A stretch of DNA of 21,081 bases from assembly GCA_036939975.1 (NCBI GenBank), contig JALLPB010000180.1:1-21081 (forward strand). Reading direction: 5' to 3'. Position 1 is the stretch's first letter; each line of letters begins with the position of its first letter. Origin of the DNA: Cyclostephanos tholiformis (taxonomy: Eukaryota > Bacillariophyta > Thalassiosirophyceae > Thalassiosirales > Thalassiosiraceae). Position numbers and translations under genes: made by a program. Below, in pieces: positions 1 through 9,598 of the stretch. Under the pieces are notes generated by a model that saw only the letters and a list, made by a program, of their open reading frames with translations, did no database searches and was not told the origin of the DNA.

Positions 1-10
1 ATTTAGTGTC

Positions 11-44
11 TGTTTCTTATCCCCCGGTGTTTCTTATCCCCCGG
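11..44. repeat. Tandem 17-bp duplication
   Basis: Two exact, directly adjacent copies of a 17-bp unit (TGTTTCTTATCCCCCGG) lie at 11-27 and 28-44, ending in a C5G2 run. Only two copies are visible and the window starts just upstream, so a longer array to the left cannot be excluded. No function is evident. Confidence 0.85.
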
Positions 45-53
45 TCCCGACGG

Positions 54-125
54 TACTACCTCGGTAGAATATGGGAATTAACGAGGTAGTAAGTTGGAAC
101 GTATTACGAGGTAGGTACCTACCTC
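54..125. repeat. Cluster of inverted repeats with an 18-bp perfect palindrome
   Basis: TACTACCTCG at 54-63 is repeated inverted as CGAGGTAGTA at 82-91. It is followed by a perfect 18-bp palindrome at 108-125 (GAGGTAGGTACCTACCTC). All arms share the core CGAGGTA(G). This is seen directly. Whether it is a regulatory element, a terminal remnant of a small mobile element or a cruciform-forming site cannot be decided. Related CTAG/GTAC-centred palindromes occur upstream of two other genes in the window. Confidence 0.7.
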
Positions 126-286
126 AGTTCCCGCCAAAACAAAGCGGCCTGCCGCGCGGCGGCGGCGACCAGCCCGCCATTGACAAAGCAGAAAAATACT
201 CCTATTAATCTTGAGAGACCAACGCGGAAGAGGGCTTACGCCGGCACGTGGTAGTAGAAGAAGATAATATACTTCTCCTCTATCTC

Positions 287-287
<1 letters not shown>

Positions 288-324
<37 letters not shown>
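288..324. repeat. (GA)n microsatellite
   Basis: About fifteen uninterrupted GA units run from 289 to 318 and continue imperfectly as AAGAGA to 324. It lies about 190 bp upstream of the F-box/UBA start codon, in the promoter or 5' UTR region. Its length is likely polymorphic. Confidence 0.95.
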
Positions 325-326
<2 letters not shown>

Positions 327-462
327 TGGAGTGTGGGGCGGACCACCACCACCCTCGACGCCGATCGTCGAGCCAGGTTTCACGTCCTCTCCTCGCGCGC
401 GGACACGCGGGATGGAACAGTACTAAAAAGTGCACTTGAGATATTAACCAGCGGCCTATAAC

Positions 463-480
463 ATATATATATATATAATA
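463..480 (+). promoter_or_regulatory. (AT)n tract, possible TATA-like core promoter
   Basis: An uninterrupted AT run (463-477, then AATA) ends about 32 bp before the ATG at 512. It could act as a TATA-like element with a very short 5' UTR, or be a simple repeat. No transcript start can be read from sequence. Confidence 0.3.
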
Positions 481-511
481 CTACATCCGGGCGGAACGAA
501 CACCAATACTA

Positions 512-2578
512 ATGATGGAATATCTCATATCGCGCGCGGCCGCCGAGCTATCCATCCGAGCCGAGGTCGAAATGACGTTGAAATCGATATTGCACGACGT
601 GGAGCAAGCGCATTACCTCGAATCATCCCTATCATCGTTAAACGAGCTGCGCATTCGCGAGGAACGACTGGAATCGCTGCAAGTTCGATACGACGACATG
701 GAGACGACTAGATTGGAGGAATTGAGGGAGAACGAACGGTTGGGGAACATACTATTGGGGGAATTGATCGATCTTAGCGCTCGGATTTTGGAGAAGGATG
801 GTAAGAATAGGGAATTGGAAGCGAGGTTGCGACTGTTGGAGGACAACGAGGTAAGGAGGCGATCGGCCGCCAATGCGCGGGATCGGACTGGAATCGACGA
901 TGTGGGGGGTACCACCGACATCGGCGAGGTGATGGCGGATGAAAACGACAACATTCCGGTGATTCGCCTAGAGGCTGTCGATGACGAAATCGACATCCCG
1001 GATCGCGTGGCGAAGGTGGACGATGCATCATCGTCGGAGTTGACCAACGCCGCCGCTGTAACGAACACCGCGGCTTCTCCGACGACGTATGATGATGGTC
1101 CGAATGCGTTCGTGCCGCACGTACTCGATGAGATCACCCTCATGGGCATATTCGCGTACCTGGATCCTATTGAAATTATGAATTTCGCCCAAACGAATAA
1201 GGCATTGCTTTCCAAGGTGAACGTCATGTTCGGGATGGGCGGTGGAGACGAAGGCGGCGGTGGCAGCGTGGAACGGGGAGAGAGCGAACGCGATTCCGAC
1301 GACGTCCGCCAACAACGACCACAACGGGGTGGCTCCTACTCCGAGGGTGATTCGACCGACGACGCCGTAGTGGTGGACGACGACCATCGGGATCATGGGG
1401 GGGATGGGGAGCATCGCGAGGAAAAGACTCGCCAATTGGAGTCCATGGGCTTCGATCCCGAACGAGCGAGGCTCGCGCTCGACGCCGCCGGGGGAGACGT
1501 CGTGCGCGCCGCGGAACTCCTGCTTCTGGACGACGATTTGCCGCCGTCGCACGACGCTCCTCCCGACTCGATCGCACATCGCGGGGGGATGACGACGAGG
1601 TCGCATTCGCCGTCCCCAATGGCAACCATGCGTACATCGTCATCTTCTTCTTCTTCCGAGGGAGGGACCAAAATCACTCCATCGTCCACGACGGCGGTAA
1701 ATTCATCGCCAAAGCTTTTTGGCATGCCCAGTCCCTCGCATCACAGGAGACAAGGATCGAGTACCTCCGTGGCGACTGCCGGAAGTGGGGGGAACCCATT
1801 TTCTCAGGTATCATCGTGGTTCGGCGGTGTGGGCATCGATTCGTCCTCGATACCATCGGCGACAATAGCAGGGAATATTCCTCCATCCACAAACATATCG
1901 TCTTCGGTCCCACCCGACACTGGTTCAGAAATCAAGCTCAACGCAGCCATGGCGAATAGCATGGCGTCCAAGCTCACGCCCGCCGAGCTATCAGTCATTC
2001 TCCGGATGCGCGAGAAGCTTCATAAATGCGAGGCCGATGCGATCAGGTGGCGACACGAGAAGGAGGATGCTGAGGCTAACCTCGCCAGCGTCGAGGCCGT
2101 GAAAGAATTTTTGGTTACAAGGGTGCGCGATACGGAGCGAGTGGTGCAAGCGCAAAAGGAGGAGATGAGGGAGGTACAGAAGAGGAGTTTGGAAGATCAA
2201 GAGGTTATTGTCTTCTTAGACGAAAGGGTTAAGGCATTGGAGAAGGCTGTCGATGACATGAAATCAAAAGAAGCGAAAATTAAGAAGGAGTCATTGGATA
2301 TCGTGAACAAAAACGAGAAAAAGTCGCGTGTACTGTCGGATATGTTAAGATTTGAACGTGAGCAAATAGCGGCAAATGAGAAGGAGTGGAAGATTGCCAA
2401 AAAATTGTTGGTAAGGGAAATTAAAAGCTGCAGAGCCCGCATCGTAGCACTAGAGGCAGAGATCGAAGGCTGTTCAAAGCAAAATGCACAGTTGAAACGT
2501 GGGCTTGTAGCGCTTCGGTCGACCTCGCCCGGGAAGAAGAGTTTAAAGGGTTTAGGTCATACGAGTAATCCATACTAA
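512..2578 (+). CDS. Coiled-coil protein with F-box-like and UBA domains
   Basis: Single-exon gene, 688 aa. Seen in order: an N-terminal charged coiled coil (about residues 20-115); an acidic linker; an F-box-like segment at about 200-240 (pattern LDEITLMGIFAYLDP then F-A-x-T-N-K); an acidic Gly-rich linker; a UBA domain at about 304-340 with the diagnostic MGF (residues 312-314) and the AL..AGGDV..A.E.LL pattern; a Ser/Pro/Thr-rich low-complexity region (about 350-470); and a long C-terminal coiled coil (about 485-665). F-box domains usually dock on Skp1 in SCF ubiquitin ligases and UBA domains bind ubiquitin, so an adaptor linking ubiquitinated cargo to an SCF or to a coiled-coil scaffold is plausible. 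That role is inference. Two adjacent ATGs (512, 515) open the frame. The gene is convergent with the ABCA gene, 48 bp between stop codons. Codons 580-598 recur, diverged, inside an ABCA intron. I recognise no named orthologue. Confidence 0.85.
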   Translation: MMEYLISRAAAELSIRAEVEMTLKSILHDVEQAHYLESSLSSLNELRIREERLESLQVRYDDMETTRLEELRENERLGNILLGELIDLSARILEKDGKNRELEARLRLLEDNEVRRRSAANARDRTGIDDVGGTTDIGEVMADENDNIPVIRLEAVDDEIDIPDRVAKVDDASSSELTNAAAVTNTAASPTTYDDGPNAFVPHVLDEITLMGIFAYLDPIEIMNFAQTNKALLSKVNVMFGMGGGDEGGGGSVERGESERDSDDVRQQRPQRGGSYSEGDSTDDAVVVDDDHRDHGGDGEHREEKTRQLESMGFDPERARLALDAAGGDVVRAAELLLLDDDLPPSHDAPPDSIAHRGGMTTRSHSPSPMATMRTSSSSSSSEGGTKITPSSTTAVNSSPKLFGMPSPSHHRRQGSSTSVATAGSGGNPFSQVSSWFGGVGIDSSSIPSATIAGNIPPSTNISSSVPPDTGSEIKLNAAMANSMASKLTPAELSVILRMREKLHKCEADAIRWRHEKEDAEANLASVEAVKEFLVTRVRDTERVVQAQKEEMREVQKRSLEDQEVIVFLDERVKALEKAVDDMKSKEAKIKKESLDIVNKNEKKSRVLSDMLRFEREQIAANEKEWKIAKKLLVREIKSCRARIVALEAEIEGCSKQNAQLKRGLVALRSTSPGKKSLKGLGHTSNPY
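2248..2306 (+). repeat. Source-like copy of the segment duplicated in the ABCA intron
   Basis: These 59 bases of the F-box/UBA gene (codons 580-598, coiled coil) align without gaps to 3883-3941 at 44 of 59 identical positions, in the same orientation, 1.6 kb away. The longest exact run is 13 bases (TGAAATCAAAAGA). Confidence 0.85.
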
Positions 2579-2626
2579 AATCAAACCCACCAGCTCCGTG
2601 AAAACATCCTTGAAAGTAGTAAGACA

Positions 2627-5600
2627 CTATCCCAAGGCCGCTACTACGTTGCTGCTGCTTGCTGCTGCAATACGTGGTGGGGAGGCAATGCGCAGGAATC
2701 GTCGCACGAAAGCGAATTTGTAAGTTTGGCCTTCAACTTTGTTGTTTTTCTCGTGATGGTAGGAGGCAAACCTATTGAACACCTGCTCAAGCGAAGTTTG
2801 GGAAATCCCGTACTCGTCAATGTTTAGTTTTTCCTTTTGTTCTTCCACCAGGGCAAAGATAGAAGCGATAGTTACACCCTTTGATGCGATTTCATATCGA
2901 AGCTTCACACCCTGGCGTTCCCGTAGAATGGCCGAATTGTACGAGCCTTCGAAAAAATCAACAATGGCTTTCACGCGAAGCTCTTCTGCACAAAAACTAA
3001 CGAGTTCTGAAACGCAGACACCCGCCGGCGAGCTTGCCATCTTGAAGATTGGGTACCCATTCGGATTGTCCGGGTGGATCATCGTAGACAAATAATCATC
3101 TCCGGTGAGCTTGGTGCATCTGGCCTTCGCCTGGTCGAGGTTGAGGTTCGTGTCGGCTGCCAATCCGTGTAAGTCGACCGCTTCGACATCGGTGCCGAGC
3201 TCTTTCTTATTACCGAGGATTATCCGAGTGGCATTGATCACGTCAATGTCCTGATCCAGGGGACGTTTTGCCTTCAGTTCGATCTGGTAGCCCTCGCCGA
3301 AGCGGGACTTCAAGTGCTGCGCCGAACCCAAACAACGAAGCCTTCCACCTGCCATAATCCCGATTCTTGGACACAAAGCTTCGCACTCTTCCATAGAATG
3401 TGTCGTCAGTATTACAGAAGACTTATTACATTCCACCATTGATGAAATCACGTTCCATAGATCACGACGCGCAACTGGATCCATACCGGTTGATGGCTCG
3501 TCCAAAAACACAATCCGTGGAGCACCAATCGTCGCAATTGCGACTGACAATTTTCGTTTCATACCTCCACTATACTCGGAACTCAAACGGTTGCCATCGA
3601 ACTCACTCAAACCGACTTCATTCAGTTTAGCTGCAACTACTTCTTTTAGCAGGTCATACCTAACGCCTTTGATGACAGCATACAACTCAACATGTTCTGC
3701 CCCTGTCATGTTTGCAAAATGCGCATCGAATTGGGGGCAGTACCCTATTGCACGCCGAGTATGATCCGGGTCTTTACTCACACTGAAACCTGCCAGAATT
3801 GCATCACCACTGCTCGGCGGAAACTCGGCAGTCATCATTGCCATGCATGTTGTCTTGCCTAGATAGAGGAATGGGGGACGATTGTCGATAAGTTGAAATC
3901 AAAAGAGGCAAGATTAAAGAATGAAACGATGGATATCACGACTTGCCTGCGCCATTTATCCCCAATAGACCGAAGCATTGCCCTGGAGCAATTCCCAGTG
4001 ACATGAATTCAACGGCTTGCTTTCCATTGGGATACTGTTTGGAGAGCGCATTCAAGAGGATGAGGTCTTCATCTGCGGCCCCGCTTCGGACCCGTTCGTT
4101 CTCGATGATTACGTCCTCGTCATCTATTACAGAAAGTACATTATTTGTGGCTGCGCCAGCTGGTTGATCACTGAAAAGCCAATAACAAGTTAGACAATCC
4201 GTCAACCTTTTCAACAGAAGCGAAGTGCTTGGCTTAGTTGAAAGGATATCGATCAAGATGGTCAACATGATAAAGAATACGCTTTCGACTGCAAGAAAAA
4301 TAACTTCGTACAAAGCTATTGCGGGAGACCACGTGTCGAGAGTATTCGCCTCAATATATTCAAAGAAATTGGCGTTGATTCTGAAATTTGGTTGAGCATG
4401 AGACGAGTAAATCATGTTACATTGAAGAAAAACTCGACGTCTCAGTTATCAAGGAAGAGTAAGCCTCACGTGTACAAGAGTCCTTTCCCAAGACAAAAGG
4501 ATGGAATGAGTCTTAGGATCCACTCGAGGGCAATCGCTGCATATTTCAAGTTTGGCTTTGGATTGGTGAGATCGGCCGCAATTACCCTGAGAATGAAACA
4601 AACCAGAGGTCCCGCCATCCCGACGAAAAAGTTGAAGACAATGACAAAAAGGTTCGCCATGGATGGAGATTTGAAGAAGAAGCAAACTATGTACGTAAAC
4701 CCAGCCGCCGCAGGTCCGAAGAGGATAAGTAAAGATAAAGTTGTACCCGCAGCTTGACGATCGCTCGTGATAAATGATTCTTTCCAAAATAGTAGGGAGG
4801 ATAGACGGGCCAAGGAATAAGTCAAAGCTTGGAGAGCTAGCTCTTTTAGACAAATAGAAATAATCGATACTTACGGATATCAAGGGAGTACATCAAGATT
4901 ACCACCGTCCAAAGAGGAATCTGATAGTTAATCACATCCCAAAGAAATGTTGACAGCCAGTACGCCGAAGATTTGACGCCCGATACTGTTTGAAGGTGGC
5001 GCGCTTTTCGCTCTCTCTCATCGACAATAAATGTTGCAAAGGATCCAGCAATGAAAGGAAATGACAGCACGAGTAAAAACCACGCTGCGAACGCGTTTGA
5101 GGCCAGAGTGTATTGTTTCTCGGCTGAGGTGATTGGGAGAGGCCAAACGGACACAGATATCTTGTAGTTCTTATTGTTGTTATATTTTTGCATCAATGCT
5201 TCGTCCGCAGTGGCTTGGTAGAGTAAAGATGCGTGGAGGGATGTGAAATTGTAGTTCACAATGTAACCGACACCCTTGAAAAATTCGCATTGATCCGCAG
5301 TCCTGTAGCTGTTAGGTCTTTTTAGGCAAGCATCAACCACAATATCCCCATATCTCGAGCCATCTTTTGTGATACTGCCTTCCTCACGAGTAAAAAAAAT
5401 TCCACCGTATAAAGAAGCACCGAAGTCGTCCGACATGTTGTGGACGCTCATGGAAGTGCTCAGGACATCAGACACGGTTGTCTCTACACCGAATGCGCCC
5501 AACTGGTTTATCTGATTTATAATGTTTGGAGAGTCTCTAATCGTACATGTTATATTCTGTACAGGTCTGCCCACACGAGTATTTGCTCCGCAATAGTGAT

Positions 5601-8600
5601 ACCATTCCGACTTGCTCGATTCTAACGAGATGCCGACGATGCCCTTTGTCGGATCTGACACAAAATACCTTCCGTAGACACATTTGCCAGGCTCGCACTC
5701 GTATTCGCCTGATCAACATTGATTGCCAACATACGGATGAGAGGACGAAACTGCTTGTAAGACTAAATTAAACCTGGTTACGCACGACGCCGACGCCTTA
5801 CCTGGGCTATTGAATGGTATGGGATTTCGTTCAAGTACGATTCCCGGATTATTTTGATCCAAGGATAAGGTTAACGAAGGGAAGTTGGGACTCCGCCTGC
5901 CAGTGAAGTTCACAACAAGGAAACCCAGAAGAGGAATTATGGTAGGGAGAATCGTCGAGCAGCACCTTGTTGGAATACAAATATAACAGGATAGGGTTAG
6001 AATTTCAGGTTGCGATGATAGAAGGATAAAGCGAACACCGTCTGTCATTCTTACCAGGCTTTCTTGTCTCTCTTGAAGTTTTTCGCACGCTTGGCAAATA
6101 ATGCCTGGACATGACGCTTGAATCGGGTGCATTCCCCAACGGTAATCAAAGAGTCACTCAGGCTGATTGCGCCAGACGACGTCATAGCCTGCTGCTGTGC
6201 ACGGTGGGTTGTGGGGGTCGCGATGGCTCCTACTTCGCCACGTGCAACTCGCAGAAAAACCTCGTCTAGAGTTGTGACACTCACTCCATAGGTTTCAATG
6301 TGCTGCTTCTTGATTTGCTCGTCCAGCATCGTAAACATTCCAACAAATCGAGCAGATTCCCCCATTGGCAACTGAAATTTCATTTCAGTGCCCACATTGC
6401 TTAACACCGTCGTTGAAGGCACTGCTCCTGTCACGATAGCCTCAAGGATGCCATTCAAGCCCATTCCTGCTTTACATTCTTTTCCCTCTTTTGACTTAGT
6501 CAAAGACTCCTCAGTCTTATTCTCTACCTCTTCTTCGACCTGGATGGCCTCCTTACTTGAATTCTTAATTATCGTTAGCTGATATCCAACGCCGAACTTG
6601 CGCTTCAGAAACAAGCTACTCCCCACACATCGGAGCTGACCATCTGCCATAATAGCAATCCTGTCCCCCAATAGGTCAGCTTCGTCCATGAAGTGCGTCG
6701 TCAGGATAATAACACGGTTCTCGCGATACTTGCGAATAACATTCCAGGTAAAACGTCTGGCGAAAGGGTCCATGCCGCTGGTAGGTTCGTCGAGAAAGAC
6801 AACTTTTGGAGCACCACAAAAAGCAATGGCTACAGACAGCTTTCTCTTCATGCCTCCACTTAAGTCCTTCGCAAAGCTGTGCCTCTTTTCCGACAGAGCT
6901 ACGTCTTCAATCGCTGTCAGTACTGCTTTGTTGCACTCGTCGTTCGACCTTTTCTCGTATAACCCCTTGATCTTGGAGAAAAATATCACGTGCTCCATCA
7001 CGGTAAGCTGAGGAAATAAACAATCATGCTGCAAACAAACGCCCACGTTTTCGCGCAGTGATGATAAATCCGTTCGAATGTCGTATCCTGCAACTGTTGC
7101 GTATCCTGACGTTGGCGGTAGTAGTCCAGTCAAACAGGCGATTGTTGTTGTCTTACCAGCACCATTGTGCCCTAAAAGGGCAGTGATCTGACCAGGATAC
7201 ATTGACAGATTCAAGCCCGACACGGCTATCTTCTCGCCGAACTGCTTTCGAAGTCCATGAATATGCACACCTAAGTTATCACCGGATGTTTGCTTTGTCA
7301 TACTCTCACTCATGTCCTCGATGGGCACATGTGCATATTCAACCATTGATGGAGGTTCGTTCGCTACCACCTTTTTCATTGGGAGCCAATATTGTCTTGT
7401 GAATGGGAAATACCACTTAAGTGCCGTTCCATAATCTCCTCTGATGACTCTGTGCAAGTACCAGCACACAAATCCCCAAAGAATGGAGTCAAGGAACAGC
7501 ATCGATAGTGACAAGGCAAATGTGTAGCCAGATGGGAATTCCGAGCTCCATAAAGTAGTATTCTGCACGCCTACCCCTGAATCCTCCAGGAAACCCATCA
7601 TAATCAAGCCATATGTGTACGCCGTTACTGGATGAAGTGACATCAGAGTGACGAGAGATCGATCACCATTTTGATAGTCCACCGTAAAAGGCACAAAGTA
7701 TCCAACAAAGAACATCATAATCCCTATCAAAGTCGCCTTCGTAGCTTTCGTAGAAAAAGCGGCTATCAAGAAACAGAAAACAATGCATGATATGAAAGAA
7801 AGCTGCCAAAAAATTAGCAACCACATGAAATTGCTGGTCGAGTATAATAACTTGGTGAAAACTGCCGTCAAGAGACCTGACGGTGCAAAAAAGGCATAAA
7901 ATGACAAAAACCAAGACCAGCCGATGTCGCATTCAGTGACAGACTGTACATAGTTGTGAAAGATAATTGAGCTGTCCAAGTTCATATGAAGAAAAGATCG
8001 ATAAGAAATTTTGCGGCTCACCATCATTTTCATTAGTTCTTTCTGTCGAAGTTCTTTTTCGAGGACGACGGATCGTATTGTGGACGACACCGGGTAGAGA
8101 AGTCCAAGCGTGAATAGCAGTGGCGCGAAGGGGGCGATGCTACCGTAGAATCCACTCTTCGTATACTCTTTGGTGGGAAAAGGGAGAAAAAGAGCTCCAT
8201 TCTCTGCGACACTGACATTAGCGCCACTGTCACTCAAAATCCAATCATCCACGAGACGCTGAATGGTGACCGCACCGTTTAGAATATACTGTCCTGTGCA
8301 TGATCCACCATATTTACCCATGTTGGGACGGCCTTGTGCCGAGCATGAAATGCTATCCTCTCGTGTAAAAGGAGAGAACACACGCTGGGTAGTTGGAGTA
8401 GTTTTGATCGCAGGTCGTCTCGCTTGTTCCGCAGAGTTAAAGTTGGTTGAATTGGTACGAATTGTGTACATGTACGATTTGCTGTCCATTCCTCCGCTGA
8501 ATACTATTGCAATTGCTACCTTTGGAAAGTATTCTCCATTCCGCCACTCACCGTAGCTTTCAGAAGTCACATAAGATTGCAACGCATCGTTGCTCTCGAA

Positions 8601-9285
8601 TGTCTGGAGGAAATCGTGTTTGAACGGAAGGGCGCTGCTGTTGGTGAGTTGTGGATACCTCCTCTCCGTGTAGTCCTTGAAGCTCAGCATTCGTTGCATA
8701 TCGGCCTTAACTGCATTCATGGGAGCCAACGCCAAAGTTTTATACGTGCAGTAGTCCGTCGCATCCTCTCCTATTTTTCTACACGCCTTAGAATTGCAAA
8801 AAACAAATGGCACCGGCCAGTCTCGGTAGTCAAGGCCAGAAATGACCATGGTGTTTAGACCTAGCATCTTCGCAGCCGATGTAGCTGTCGGGTCTTCCAC
8901 GCAGACGCGTGCAGCTTGGATTGCCGTTGCGTAGTCATGAAATGAAAGTGGAATGATGACATCACCGCTGCTCGGGTAGCTTGCAGGGACCACGACAGCA
9001 TTGAGAGCTGATTTGGGATCGGACTGCAAATCCAGTTTGATAAACCAGAGAATCGCCACACAGAGTGCTGGAAGGAAGAATTCAACCAGCTGCATTTGAG
9101 AAAACGAAGGATGGACAAGCAAGATTACGATTTCGTTAGGTGGACGAAGCAAAGAAGTCGGGATCCAGTCACACCAATGACGATATGCGAAATTGAAGCG
9201 AACTCACCGACGGTAGCCAGCGCCTCTTCCGGTAGATTGCATTGCGCCACAACAATGCTCGAAATGATCGAGTGAAGCAAGCCAT
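2627..9285 (-). CDS. ABCA: Full-size ABCA-family (ABC subfamily A) transporter, 8 exons
   Basis: Rebuilt exons (5'->3' on the minus strand): 9285-9208, 9089-8022, 7943-6055, 5965-5802, 5708-4875, 4779-4470, 4380-3947, 3858-2627. This gives 2002 aa with all phases consistent. It has two TMD-NBD halves, each TMD opening with a basic N-terminus, a first TM helix and a large extracytoplasmic loop, as in ABCA proteins. NBD1 carries Walker A GHNGAGKT (Lys646), signature LSGGMKRK, Walker B VVFLDEPTSGMDP and H-loop TTHFMDEAD. NBD2 carries Walker A GINGAGKTT (Lys1594, split by an intron), YSGGMKRK, IVFLDEPSTGMDP and TTHSMEECE. Both ATP sites look intact. The C-terminal YGISQTSLEQVF is the conserved ABCA tail. 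Family members move lipids across membranes; the substrate here is unknown. The start at 9285 is chosen because MACFTRSFRALLWRN resembles ABCA N-termini and splices in phase to LVEFFLPALC. The 4780-4874 acceptor is set by family alignment. Confidence 0.92.
3859..3946 (-). other. GC-AG intron (ABCA intron 7) carrying an exon-derived fragment
   Basis: The 88-nt intron interrupts the Walker A glycine codon of NBD2 (GCAG|GCAAGT ... CTAG|GCAAGA). No GT donor gives an in-phase join; the GC donor matches the strong AG|GCAAGT consensus and restores NGAGKTT. On the plus strand, the 7-mer CTTGCCT lies at both boundaries (3854-3860 and 3942-3948). Between the repeats sit 81 bp, of which 3883-3941 is homologous to the F-box/UBA coding sequence and runs exactly up to the second repeat. 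Read on the plus strand it still encodes VDKLKSKEARLKNETMDIT, against VDDMKSKEAKIKKESLDIV in the gene. Confidence 0.85.
3883..3941 (+). pseudogene. Diverged fragment of the F-box/UBA coiled-coil CDS inside an ABCA intron
   Basis: There are 44 of 59 identities to 2248-2306 with no gap. The 15 differences fall 6/2/7 on codon positions 1/2/3, and 11 of 19 encoded residues are identical, with five of the remainder conservative. The pattern indicates that the sequence diverged at least partly while coding, so the donor may have been a paralogue or older allele rather than today's neighbour. Upstream similarity (3861-3882) is weak and would need an 8-base gap. Confidence 0.8.
7944..8021 (-). other. 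Stop-free 78-nt intron (ABCA intron 2)
   Basis: This stretch is open in the coding frame and would be read as 26 extra residues. It starts with GTGAGC, ends with GTACAG and is phase 0. Removing it restores the ABCA pattern (KMM joined to SVTECDIGWSWFLSFY), which normally runs without insertion from the post-TM2 loop into the next helix. Because its length is a multiple of three and it lacks stops, retention would give a viable longer protein. Confidence 0.8.
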
Positions 9286-9598
9286 GGTTTTCAGGCGACG
9301 CGCTTGGGAATATCTCACACTATTTAGCCGTCGATCTCCGCAATGAAGCCAAAGGCGCGGATAAAAAATTGAAAAAATTATGACCAGTTTTCCCTGTGTT
9401 GACCCTGTGGTATCCAGTCAGTACTAGTTCCTAAGTACCTAATTCGAGTCGCTGCATATAATAATATGAGATGAGCAACACAGTATTACTAGGTGTGCGT
9501 GCTACATCAAGTCAATCGTACCTGAACCAACGAACCTACACACTCTGACATTCAAAGCCATGCGACTCAAGATGCACTCGCGGCGCAATTCGATCTAT
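9286..9598. promoter_or_regulatory. Intergenic: ABCA upstream region and kinase 3' flank
   Basis: 313 bp between two minus-strand genes. It should hold the ABCA promoter and the kinase 3' UTR. Visible: AAGTACCTA at 9433-9441 (inverse of TAGGTACTT at 11170-11178 upstream of the kinase), an AT-rich stretch at 9458-9470 (TATAATAATAT) and a nearby ACTAGT palindrome. No gene is seen. Confidence 0.4.

Noticed and set aside
288..324. GA repeat as a transposon or telomere-like feature
   Set aside because: It is a plain dinucleotide microsatellite with no flanking duplication or ORF.
613..1725. Several long minus-strand ORFs (up to about 200 codons) opposite the F-box/UBA gene
   Set aside because: They lie antisense to a better-supported reading frame with clear domains, show Arg/Ser/Pro-rich shadow composition, and match no family. 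The length comes from the codon bias of the plus-strand gene.
4156..4191. A possible 36-nt GT-AG intron inside ABCA exon 7 (GTTGAC...TTTTCAG with CTAAC)
   Set aside because: The donor is weak, the length is below anything else in the window, and the segment lies in a variable linker before NBD2 that reads through without a stop. Left as exon.
4843..4874. A 32-nt (or 38/47-nt) ultrashort intron in ABCA
   Set aside because: These acceptors are in phase, but they leave extra residues where ABCA proteins have a short loop. The acceptor at 4780 gives a 95-nt intron with a pyrimidine-rich tract and a much better family fit.
9090..9152. ABCA start at an in-frame codon at 9152, with a leader reading MLRPPNEIVILLVHPSF
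   Set aside because: This is intron sequence read through. An upstream 26-codon exon with an ABCA-like N-terminus and a GTGAGT donor splices in phase at 9208/9089.
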